A DNA stretch of 64,000 nt from Malaya genurostris (lineage: Eukaryota; Arthropoda; Insecta; Diptera; Culicidae), in assembly GCF_030247185.1 (NCBI RefSeq), contig NC_080571.1, positions 8,828,501 through 8,892,500 on the forward strand, given 5' to 3'. Positions 35,517 through 45,485 of the stretch are shown here, piece after piece (position 1 is the first letter of the stretch; each line of letters opens with the position of its first letter). The position numbers and the translations under genes are program-made. The notes below the pieces were generated by a model. That model did not search any database and was not told the DNA's origin. It worked only from the letters and a program-made list of their open reading frames with translations.

Positions 35517-35735
35517 AAACACACACCGCAAATCTTCACAGAGCCAGATTTGGGCGATCAAGTCCCCCGCCCATCGCCATCACCATCCCGTACGTCTTGT
35601 TCTCCAGAACCAGAAAGGAGCGACATCAGAAATCGTTCTATTCACTCCGATAAGAGTAAAAGTTCGGCTTCTACTGCCAAGACCACGAACGACTTTGATT
35701 TCCCAAGGACTAATGGTGGCAGAAAATCCGGCTAA
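35517..35735 (+). CDS. Candidate Ser/Pro-rich 3' coding exon, unproven
   Basis: After a possible splice acceptor (cactttcag at 35508-35516) a frame of 72 codons runs to TAA at 35733-35735. The peptide is hydrophilic, with a run PRPSPSPSRTSCSPEPER followed by a Ser/Lys-rich stretch. It lies in a transposon-poor, less A/T-rich island and has no internal methionine start, so it would have to be a downstream exon. No partner exon is visible in the window and the family is not recognised. It may equally be a chance frame. Confidence 0.25.
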   Translation, partial: KHTPQIFTEPDLGDQVPRPSPSPSRTSCSPEPERSDIRNRSIHSDKSKSSASTAKTTNDFDFPRTNGGRKSG

Positions 35736-36675
35736 CCCACGCTCAAACGAAGCAGGAAGAAATACCGTCCGTCTTATTAACTCTCACCGAAACTAAAATA
35801 TTTATGGCATTCGCATACCGAGCAAAAAGGAAATCTCTGCCTTCAGAAAGAGATTTATAAATATTCCGGAGTAAATCTGTTATCCTTGGCCTGTGTATCG
35901 ACATACAGCCATCAGCGATGGACCAAAAGCGAGGACACAGAACCTGAAAAGAGGATGATTACTCGCAGCCCGTATGCATTCCGGTCCATCGTCGGTTGAT
36001 TTGCTGCCATCTTTCTCAATGGAAGCGCGGGAGAATTCATCCCGTTGGTGGGAGGAAACTCGCCCACAAGATCAAAGGCGACCATCATACGATAATCCGA
36101 GGTGATTTATTGCGGATCATAAATATTGCTCATTAATACGATAATAATAAAAATAAGAAAAAGACGATGTCTACGCGGGAGAATTTTGACCGACAAGGGA
36201 GTCCATTAGGATCTCATTTTTCCACTCTGCCTACGTAGTTTTTATGCACAAGACAGTAGCCCAAGCTAATGAGTAATTTTCGCCCGATCCTTTTTCCGAT
36301 TTAATGGTACCGTTGGGATTAGTCTCTTTGATGGTTTATGAATAATAAAAATCACCTCTAGCAGAGTGTTGCAGGGAAAGAGCACCTTTCGATTAGTTGT
36401 TACCGAATGAACGAACTTTCTGTTGATAGGAAATGTGATTGATTGGGAGAATATAGGATGAGAAAGAAGATGATTTGTTCCAAGAATCGGAAAAGTTTAC
36501 GTTTCATTTCAAGACAAGCTTGAAATCAGTCCGCAAATCGATGTTCAATGAAACTTTACTGAGAACGAATACGAGGTACAAACGTTTTTGAATAATATCT
36601 TCGAAACGTTGGCCGTTAGAGTGAAATTAATATTTTAAAAGCAACAAAAGATCAAAAAAGCCATCTTTTAATTCA
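35736..36675. other. Unique, transposon-poor island
   Basis: Higher-complexity sequence with clusters of TAAT/ATTA near 36110-36160 and 36290-36350, and no repeats from the families above. No reading frame is convincing. It could be regulatory DNA. Confidence 0.35.
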
Positions 36676-36679
36676 GTTA

Positions 36680-36888
36680 ATGAATGTTTTTCGATTTGGA
36701 AGAACCGGGTTTTCTGCCTCTTCGTGGTAGCACATTCAAAAAGTAGTGTTCCCCAAACTTATTAATTATGGTCATTAACTGACATGATGAATTCCAAACC
36801 GCTTCGCCGATTTTTGCACAGTAATACCCTTCTTACTCAGCCATGTGTCCAGAACCTTAATTTTCACTTTCTGTTCAATATGCGACAT
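36680..36888 (-). pseudogene. N-terminal fragment of a Tc1/mariner-type transposase
   Basis: From an ATG at 36886-36888 the minus strand encodes MSHIEQKVKIKVLDTWL and then a helix-turn-helix ending FGIHHVSV. After a frame change near 36775 it continues IINKFGEHYFLNVLPRRGRK. The HTH plus an RRGRK-type basic linker is the DNA-binding half of a Tc1/mariner transposase. The catalytic half is absent. It is not the same family as the DD41D mariner at 39306. Confidence 0.6.
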
Positions 36889-37426
36889 TTTGAAAACGCG
36901 GAATTTCAACCGCACTAACAAGTAAACAAACGAAAGCTGACAGCCAAACGCACAGCATGAAAAACCATCACAAATACATGCGCACAACACAAATGTATGT
37001 GGATAGCTTATTTTCGATACACTCTTTAGTTTTATCAATTAATTGAACGATGTAACGATAACGATTATTCCGAATGAAACAGAATATATTATATGATCGT
37101 TTACCTTTCATTAATGGTAACTTTATTACATTCTGAATGAATGTTAAATATTTTGTACGAATTTCAAATCTTTCGAAAATCTCATTACTACAAAAAATTG
37201 TGGCTTCAAAAAAGCCTTGTACACTTTTATATTTTACAGTTTATATAATTTTAGAGCCTAATTTACAGATTTAAAAAAGAAAATAATTACTTCACGATAT
37301 ATCATTTTCTAAAGCTGTGCCACCTGTCTCACGGCTCTAGTAAAGTGCCTAAATATTAGAGTGTGAATTATATCTAAGAAGTTTAAAATAAACATTTAAA
37401 TTTTCTTTAATGACAAATGATGAAAC
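36889..37426. other. A/T-rich intergenic DNA
   Basis: No feature can be supported. Confidence 0.45.
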
Positions 37427-38050
37427 CTCGTTTTAATTCACCTAGTGGTGTAATGATGCCTTTCTCATATAAATGATGTTAAATCATCATAAATATTACT
37501 AAGAGATTCTTCAGAAATCTTAGCAATAGCAGTCTATCAGACAATGAAAACTATCATTTGAGTCTGAATTTGTGAAAATTTACTCAGCAGTCTCTTCGCA
37601 AATGAAGAGTGTTCCGTTGTTGAGTTTTTGACCACTCTTTTCGGGACTTCCGGAGCCGGAAACTGGGAGCCGACATAACTGAAATCGGTTCGTCTTGAAA
37701 TTAAAACAATTTTGAGCAAAATTTAGAAAACTGATTTCTTATTTTTGCGTTATCGCTGAAAATGACATATTTTATATTTTGCACATTTTACCACATTATT
37801 TTGTTACATTTTTGCACAGTTTACCACATTATTTTGTTATATTGTTTCACATTTTAACCTGTTTCTTAGAACCGGGAGTCGAATCAAGATGAAATTCAAT
37901 AACAGGCTGTGGGACCATAGGGCCTTTCATTTGAATCCAAGCTGAAGAAAATCGGGTTTGCGGTTTCTGAGAAAATCGAGCGCACTTTTTTCATCTTATT
38001 AACACATTTTATCATATTACTCTCCAACTAGAAATTCGATCCGGGTAATA
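37427..38050. repeat. Dispersed repeat, 'cacctagtggtgtaatgatg' end plus modules
   Basis: It starts with 'ttaattcacctagtggtgta' and 'atgcctttctcatat' (37431-37470). Modules then carry 'ttccggagccggaaactgg' (37640) and 'cgggagtcgaatcaagatga' (37864). Same family as 30727 and 49150. Confidence 0.65.
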
Positions 38051-38402
38051 ATCACATCAGGATTTGCGAGGTGTCGATGAAGTTCCGAATCCGAACCGGA
38101 TCGGATAGTGAATGATAAAAGATCTTTATCACTGCTTTCCGGCATACTAGAGACTCGGGTGATTCCTCTAGTAGAATATAAAAGCTAAGTTACTAGATGA
38201 TTTCTGCTTGCTTAAAAAGACCATCTGTCCGTTTCACTCTTCCGTTCTATATCTTCATACCCTTGCTCTCCCTTGAGTACTATCATTCTATAATTTTCAT
38301 TTCCATTTTTCCAAAAATAATAATCAATTTTTCTGATCAGGCAAGATATGTTATTCACTGCTATGGGACAAAAATCCAAAATAACGTGCCAAATAAGACT
38401 AT

Positions 38403-38522
38403 TGCCCTTATTACCAGTATCACTACACGGCGACAACCTAGTATAGTGAATGTAAATGCTTATTACGGAAGCCGCTTCCGCGAAAAAAGGAATAACTTGG
38501 ATGTGATGGAAGTTGTTATGAA
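38403..38522. mobile_element. GGCCCTTATT-family MITE, left part, cut by an hAT insertion
   Basis: It begins 'gcccttattaccagtatcac' and follows the 3947-4269 copy through 'ggaagccgcttccgcg' to 'gttatgaac'. There the hAT element copy B begins. Confidence 0.8.
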
Positions 38523-39055
38523 CAGAGCTAATAAAAGTCATTGACTCAAAATAGATGAAAATGACGAGAAATTAATGTCACTCTCAGCTTCGATTGAAAA
38601 CTATGAGAACGAAATCCATGTCCAGTCAATGACACAAGCGAAACAGTACTTTCAAAATTGTGTTCTTCCTTTCATTTGCCCTTTCAGTCATTTGTTGTTT
38701 TCAATTAAAATCCCATAGTATGCAGTGTCGGTATTCAACCGAAGCTATGAGAATCGAAAATGACAGCAAAAGGTTTCACAATCACTTTTACCTGTTGGTG
38801 CTCGAATTTGTAGTAGTTTTGGTTCCCAAAGAGTTTCTGGGATGTAATTACTTCGATTTGTCATATTTTAGTCTTTCATTATAGCCAAGCGTCACAGATT
38901 TTCAATACATCGATGCAAGAATGAGAATTTAAATTCTGCTGATGCTCCTTGCGGACGTTAGTTTGATTTCGTGACGTTGGCAATTATACTCTCTCACGTT
39001 GGCAATTATACTCTCTCATTTTTTTAATGAGAAACGAAAATGCTTCGTCTCTCTT
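38523..39055. mobile_element. Non-autonomous hAT element, copy B, 3' end missing
   Basis: It begins with CAGAGCT at 38523 and aligns with 3738-4600, but has no MITE at the position equivalent to 3947. It breaks off after 'cgtctctctt' at 39055, where the Harbinger region begins. A short direct duplication ('gacgttggcaattatactct') near 38970-39010 is private to this copy. Confidence 0.85.
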
Positions 39056-39305
39056 AAGCTACGATTACATTAGCCAGTTTATCTGTCACAGTTTATCTGC
39101 CACAGAGAAGTTATTTTTCGGCAGTTTATATTTGGTCTGGCAATGTGATCACACTATTCACAGTTAAATGTCTGCAACAGTCAAGATTGACTGTCGACAG
39201 TCAATATTTTGACAGTTGATATGATAGACTGTTACAGACTTTTTGATCATGTCTGTATTGTGATTACATTGATCACACAGATAAAACTGGATACAGTCTA
39301 AAATA

Positions 39306-40234
39306 AAAGGTGATTTTTTTGAGGTTAGGATTTTCATGCATTAGTATTTGCTCAGATTTTTTGAGGTTATGATTTTCATGCATTATTATTTGCTCAGTAT
39401 GCTCTGACATTTCATCATGAATAGACTTACTAACGAGCAACGCTTGCAAATCAGTGAATGGGCCCTAGAAAAGTTGGCAGAAAATCCGCTTTTTTATCGA
39501 CAAATTTTGTTCAGCGATGAGGCTCATTTCTGGTTGAATGGCTACGTAAATAAGCAAAATTGCCGCATTTGGAGTGAAGAGCAACCAGAAGCCGTTCAAG
39601 AACTGCCCATGCATCCCGAAAAATGCACTATTTGGTGTGGTTTGTACGCTGGTGGAATCATTGGACCGTATTTTTTCAAAGATGCTGTTGGACGCAACGT
39701 TACAGTGAATGGCGATCGCTATCGTTCGATGCTAACAAACTTTTTGTTGCCAAAAATGGAAGAACTGAACTTGGTTGACATGTGGTTTCAACAAGATGGC
39801 GCTACATGCCACACAGCTCGCGATTCTAGGGCCATTTTGAGGGAAAACTTCGGAGAACAATTCATCTCAAGAAATTGACCGGTAAGTTGGCCACCAAGAT
39901 CATGCGATTTGACGCCTTTAGACTATTTTTTGTGGGGCTACGTCAAGTCTAAAGTCTACAGAAATAAGCCAGTAACTATTCCAGCTTTGGAAGACAACAT
40001 TTCCGAAGAAATTCGGGCTATTCCGGCCGAAATGCTCGAAAAAGTTGCCCAAAATTGGACTTTCCGAATGGACCACCTAAGACGCAGCCGCGGTCAACAT
40101 TTAAATGAAATTATCTTCAAAAAGTAAATGTCATGTACCAATCTAACGTTTAAAATAAAGAACCGATGAGATTTTGCAAATTTTATGCGTTTTATTGTTT
40201 AAAAAAGTTCTCAAGCTCTTAAAAAATCACCCTG
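39306..40234 (+). mobile_element. Internally deleted DD41D (rosa-type) mariner
   Basis: Inverted ends 'ggtgatttttt' (39309) and 'aaaaaatcaccctg' (40221-40234) are bounded by TA (39304-39305, 40235-40236). At about 930 bp it is shorter than a usual mariner of about 1.3 kb. A 42-43-bp segment next to the 5' end is tandemly duplicated (39313-39355, 39356-39397). It is inserted between the left end of the Harbinger element and its transposase gene. Confidence 0.82.
39417..40127 (+). pseudogene. Mariner transposase lacking the HTH domain, one in-frame stop
   Basis: The start codon and the first dozen codons (MNRLTNEQRLQI) run directly, in frame, into EWALEKLAENPLFYRQ, which in full-length relatives lies after the two HTH domains. 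The deletion therefore removes DNA binding but keeps the frame. The DDE region is present: ILFSDEAHFW (first D), FQQDGATCH (second D), SWPPRSCDLTPLDYFLWG (third D). Counting the stop as one residue, 41 residues separate the second and third aspartates, the DD41D signature. A TGA at 39876-39878 (glycine in relatives, as I recall) is the only lesion before the TAA at 40125. Confidence 0.85.
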
Positions 40235-40343
40235 TATAAAGAGTAGGCTGTTTATTACAGTTTTTCTGCACACAGTGATTACATTTGAAGAAAAGTTTGT
40301 GGTGCAGAAAACTTTACACAGAATATTATCTCATTCTGATAAA

Positions 40344-41671
40344 ATGTCAATCAGGAAAAGGAAGTCCGCTGCGTTGTTATTGGGTGTGTTGAGTTTAGAA
40401 GCAATTGAAGAACAGACAGACCTACCAAACGCAGACGTACATGGGTTTGCGATTTCGTGAAAAATAGAGATATTGATGGTTTCCATGTCAAGTTAATGAA
40501 AGATCTTTCTGTTGAGGATTCACCAAAATTTCAACAGTTCCTGCGTATGAGCAGACAGAACTTTGAAGAACTGCTGCAGCTAGTATCTCCATGTATAACA
40601 AAAATGGACACACATTTACGCAAAAGTATTTCAGCATCTCAACGTCTTATGATCACGTTACGCTTCGTTGCAACTGGAGAATCATTTCGCTCGCTTGCGT
40701 TTCTCTTCCGAGTTCCGCAGTCAACTATTTCTTCTATTGTACCCGAATGTTTGAACGCAATTTACAACGTTTTGAAATCAACATATCTAAAGGTAACGTA
40801 GTTCTATTTCAAAAGTAAAACAAAAACAAGTAGTTATTCTTTTCTGCATCCACTACAGATGCCAAGGAATGAAGCCGATTGGGAATCTGCAGCGGAAAAA
40901 TTTGAAAAACGTTGGAACTTTCCAAACTGTATTGGAGATATGGATGGAAAACATATAGTTATGGTTGCCCCTCCAAATTCCGGAAGCGTATTCTACAATT
41001 ATAAAGGAACACACAGCATAGTTTTGTTAGCAATTGTGGATGCTGAATATAAGTTCCTTTATGTCGATGTTGGGTGCAATGGTAGAGTGTCAGACGGTGG
41101 TGTGTTCAATAAGTGCAGTTTCGCTACCATGATGTCAGATGGCAGACTACGTATTCCGCAATCTAAACCACTTCCCCAAAGAGAAATGCTTGTGCCACAT
41201 GTGCTTGTTGCTGATGACGCTTTCGCAATCCGACCTAATATTATGAAACCCTTTAGTGGTCGGGCTTTAACAAGTTCACAACGAGTGTTCAACTTTCGCC
41301 TATCTCACGTGCGAAGAATTGTCGAAAACGTATTTGGGATCTTTTCCGCACGCTTCAGAGTGTTCCGCAATGCTATCAATTTAGACTCAGCTAAAACACG
41401 TACCTTAACATTGGCTTGTTGTGCGCTCCACAACTATCTTATGGCAAAAAATTCTAATCAGTACGCACTGGCCGGAATGGTTGATCGCATTGCAGACAAT
41501 GGAGCAGTAGTTGCAGGCAACTGGCGAAACGATACACCAGAAAATAATTTGATAGTATTAGAACGGGATGGATCACGCTATACTTCAAATGATGCACAAG
41601 CTATACGAAACGAATTCAAAACATATTTTATGGAAGAAGGAGAAGTACCATGGCAGTTCAAATATATCTAA
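40344..41671 (+). pseudogene. Harbinger transposase (HARBI1-type DDE), one frameshift
   Basis: Exon 1 runs from the ATG at 40344 to 40792, then a 66-bp intron (40793-40858, GTAACG...CTACAG), then exon 2 at 40859-41671. The exon-2 domain has DMDGKH, ADDAF and VENVFG, the DDE residues of the Harbinger DDE_4 fold, as well as SDGGVF. Exon 1 carries a basic RPTKRRRTW stretch and an HTH-like region (SASQRLMITLRF, PQSTISSI). A shift of one base between about 40409 and 40425 separates the first 22-odd codons from the rest; without it the gene would be complete, about 420 residues. It acts with the MADF partner at 41749-42834. Confidence 0.87.
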
Positions 41672-41748
41672 ATGCTTCTATTTTCATTAATACAAAATTC
41701 AAACCAAACATTAAAAGATTTACATAATTCATATAAAAATTACTGTAA

Positions 41749-42834
41749 TTAAAGCTCCTCTTGATCATCTGTATCAGTAGTACATGACAATAGGTCTGCT
41801 TCGTCAAAGCATTCTCCATTTTCAAAATTATAACGAGCGTTGGGATTGTTGCTACGAATGATTTGTATAACCTCTGGAATTGTATGTTCGTCGTTTTTCC
41901 TAGCAAGACACATGGGCGTGGACAATCGTGATGCAGAAGTTGATGTTCCAGATGCCGTCACTGAATGTTGAATTTTCGTTGAGCTAGGTCTTTCGTCAAG
42001 TTCATCGACACAATTTAAAGCATATTTTGTAATTTTACGTTGAGTACGACGGGCGTCGTCGATGTTTCTAACGTTTCGTAGTACACTTCCAATATAGTTT
42101 CCGAAAATCTGAAACTCGTCATCAGGTTGCTCGATTATATCCATGGCGCGTTCGAATCTTTCTCCATAATCGACCACGTCTTTTTTTCGGTTATGCTGTC
42201 GCTGCATCTTCCGCTTCCGAATAGCTGATCCATTCGATAAATTCGGTATATTTTTCAGTTCTTCTGTCTGCGAATCCGATACCTGCTGAGATGATACTAC
42301 AATGCTTGCTGTTGTTGATGCATCATATACAATATTAGCGTCCTAAGATAAAAAAATAATAATAAATCATAAGATAATAGAAACAAAGTTCGATTCTTAG
42401 GTTACCACATCAGAGTCCGGTACGTTTGACATAGAAGTTGTAGTCAATTTAGTTTCGGCAGCAGCGACAAAATTCATTGCATCGAAATATCGCCATGTAG
42501 ATGAACGACTTTCAGCTGCTTGACCAGACTTACATGCTTTTAGTTTCGCACGTTCCTTCCGAAATTGCGTTCTTAGATTCTGCCACTTTATGGATAATTC
42601 GGGAACTAGGAATTTATTATCAAAGCAAACAGCAATTCCTCGCCATGCAGCATCCCGAACAGGAAGCTTCCTATAATCAACATCTACAAAATTCCATACG
42701 GCAGGTTGCATCTCCACGAGTCGGATGAGCTTCAATGTGTCCTCATCTGACCACTTATGAGCAACTGTGCGGCGATTTCGTTTATTCTTCGGTAAACTGT
42801 TAAAATCTTCACTTTTATCACACGTTTCATCCAT
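41749..42834 (-). CDS. Harbinger MADF/Myb-like DNA-binding partner protein
   Basis: Exon 1 (42834-42406) and exon 2 (42342-41749) are separated by a 63-bp intron (GTAACC...TTCTTAG-type ends). Both junctions are in phase 0 and give about 340 residues without stops. The ATG at 42832-42834 (MDETCDKSED) is the first real methionine; an open frame to 42852 begins at GTG. A MADF domain occupies about residues 30-125 (WSDEDTLKLIRLVE, PAVWNF, AAWRGIA, WQNLRTQFRKE, WRYFDAM). A basic stretch (IRKRKMQRQHNRKK) follows early in exon 2, then an acidic C-terminus. In Harbinger systems this protein binds the transposon ends and brings the transposase into the nucleus. It converges on the transposase gene with about 77 bases between stops. 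Confidence 0.88.
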
Positions 42835-43191
42835 TATGCTGTATTCTACCACGTTTTTTTTAACTCCGATTTTTTTTTACCTCGGATCCAACCTCTTCCT
42901 ACAACAATCGTTTGGAGAATAAACCAAAATTATCTCGTTATTTCTCACTTATTATTGTCCCAACGGATCATAAACAATTCCGTATCCATACCAACGATGG
43001 CCAATTGTTCATAAAAAACATAAACGGTAACCATGGTGAAGCAAAAAACGGTATCAGTGGTACGAGTTTCATAACGATTTTATACAAATATATTTTCACT
43101 CTAATAGTGTACTGAATTATAATTATATATAATTCTCATACAATTGATTCTAATAATAAACTCAATATCAAGCTAGAGAGCATGCTGTAGT

Positions 43192-43278
43192 ACAATATAA
43201 TATATAATATAATACAATATAATATAATATAATATACTGTTATATAATATATTATAATATAATATAGTATAATATAAC
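43192..43278. repeat. (TATAA)n microsatellite
   Basis: Imperfect TATAA/AATAT repeats adjoining the inverted repeat that follows. Confidence 0.8.
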
Positions 43279-43580
43279 TACTAGTTTTTCGTTGGAGCTG
43301 TTAGTAGAATGTTGTCACTAATAGTACTGTTGTTGTACCGTTCAATTCTACTATGTGCCGTCGTTACTCTGTCACAAAGTCTATCTAATCAATTTTAAAA
43401 ACCTGATACACTCATGAAGACTACTAATAATATTCGAAATACGTGTCTGTAGTATAACGTTTGATACACATATGTGAAAATAGTGACTGTGAAAATAGTG
43501 ACTTTGTGAGAGTGTAATGACGTAACATAGTAAAATTGAACGGTACAACAACAGTATTATTAGTGATAATATAACTAGTT
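43279..43580. mobile_element. Inverted-repeat (MITE-like) element, 80-100 bp arms
   Basis: The arm 43279-43380 (landmarks 'gtactgttgttgtaccgttc', 'actctgtcacaaagt') is the near-inverse of 43501-43580 ('actttgtgagagtg', 'gaacggtacaacaacagta'), around a loop of about 120 bases. It lies inside the Harbinger region, upstream of the MADF gene. No target duplication was identified. Confidence 0.78.
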
Positions 43581-43589
43581 GAATTACCC

Positions 43590-44350
43590 GGCGTTGCTCG
43601 GAAATGTTTCGTGAAGGCAAGGCCGCAAAAAGATTCTAGAAATTGTCCTCCCCATCGAAATACTCTGAATGTAGTGAAACACGGCTTTCACGTCAAATCG
43701 GATCATTATGTTTTTCATAAAATCCGATCAATTTTACCTTGCACTTCCCATGTTTGGGGCATTTTCCAAACTCCCTCTTCGTTAAAATAACCTAATTTTC
43801 TCTTCTATGATTACCTTTATAACCAGCTCTGAGTATTGTAGAAAGTATCTTCTTCAAAAAGTATCGATTCCCACATTTGGTAAATGTGCCAAACTTGATG
43901 GCGATTCGTTCAGCAGTTCCGTAGTTATGCTGAAACTTACATACACTCGCGTTCATAGGTAGATAAAGATTATTTCCCATAATTTTTTAAATTCCCCGGC
44001 AAAATGGAACAAGATGTTTTGAAATTATTTAAAAAGAGTTGCACTCAAATTAACAATAGCAATACTTCCTAGCACGGTTTTGAAATTCTGTTAGTTGATA
44101 TGAATATCAGTGCTTGTCGAAAAATGACGAGTTCCCCCTGTTAGCAAAAAAGCCCCCCACCTTTCAAATATTCTTCTAGCAACCAATAAGTAATAATAAC
44201 TTGTGCCAAGTTAGGTGTGAGTTGTTCCAGAGTTATGTTCGATCATATAAACAATTTGAACTTTGTAACCCCCATGGATGAGACAACCCGACCCGCTCTA
44301 CCTCCAAATGCTCCTAGAATCATCATCATCATCATTACTATCATAATATT
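43590..44350. repeat. Dispersed 'acccggcgttgctcgg' repeat
   Basis: It begins 'attacccggcgttgctcgga' and later holds 'tgccaaacttgatggcgatt' and 'cagttccgtagttatgctga'. A short related piece is at 59212 ('attacccggcgtt'). I associate such phrases with a widespread arthropod repeat; no coding potential is visible. Confidence 0.5.
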
Positions 44351-44447
44351 TTAGTGTTTGAAAAAGTATGCATGGTCTTCTCCTCAAATTAGATAAATTT
44401 AGTCATGAACCTCCTGTTAAGGACATTTGCTATGCTCCTTCTCTTTT

Positions 44448-44762
<315 letters not shown>

Positions 44763-45110
44763 TATTATCTAGTATTAGTTTCTACACATTAGGAAAAAAT
44801 TGATCATGAAACCCAATTCTTGGGGAAATTAATACATTAAATACAATAACCAAGTTTTTGGTTGTCAAAGAATCTGTGGCAGACAACTTCTGCACAACAG
44901 TTTCAGAAACAGTCAAATTTGTCTGTACAGTCATCAACTGTTTGTCTGTCGACTATGATCACACTGTGATTACATTGTCACAGATAATCTGCACACTTTG
45001 ACTGCAAACAGATGGACAGTCAAGCCGATTTTGACTGCTTGCAGACAACTGCAAACCGATTACACTATGATACAGTCAAACTGCACAAGTTTGTGCAGAT
45101 AAACTGTGCA

Positions 45111-45485
45111 CAGAGATGCCAGTTATTTTCATATAAAATATGTATCTGCTCTATCTGTTTTAACTAGAAAATGAATGAGTTCAAATTGGTTTAAAATTTT
45201 AATGTGAATGTTTATCATTGTTCATCATCAAATATTTTCACAAAAGATTGCCATTTGAACATGAATTTGTCCGTTGATTAATAAACTTTTAAAGAAGTAC
45301 TGCAATCAAATATTAACAGATACTCAGAGAAAAAAGTCTAACTTTTTACTTCTCACTTTTTATGAACCTTTACAAATCTGTATTAAATTTAGAAAATCTG
45401 TATAAAATCTATAATCTAATTTAAATCAGTATGCGAACGCATAAATCTATACAATACAGATAAATCTGTATAAATGGCATCTCTG
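45111..45485. mobile_element. hAT-type MITE, CAGAGATGCCA ends, longer relative
   Basis: Inverted ends CAGAGATGCCA lie at 45111 and 45485, matching the 24257-24461 element, with 'aaatctgtataaa' motifs inside. Flanks ACTGTGCA and GCTTTGCA agree at six of eight positions, suggesting an old 8-bp duplication. It abuts the Harbinger right flank and may have inserted into its end. Confidence 0.75.

Noticed and set aside
38212..38541. 109-115-codon frames on both strands
   Set aside because: They cross the border between a MITE copy and an hAT element and overlap each other antisense; no family resemblance.
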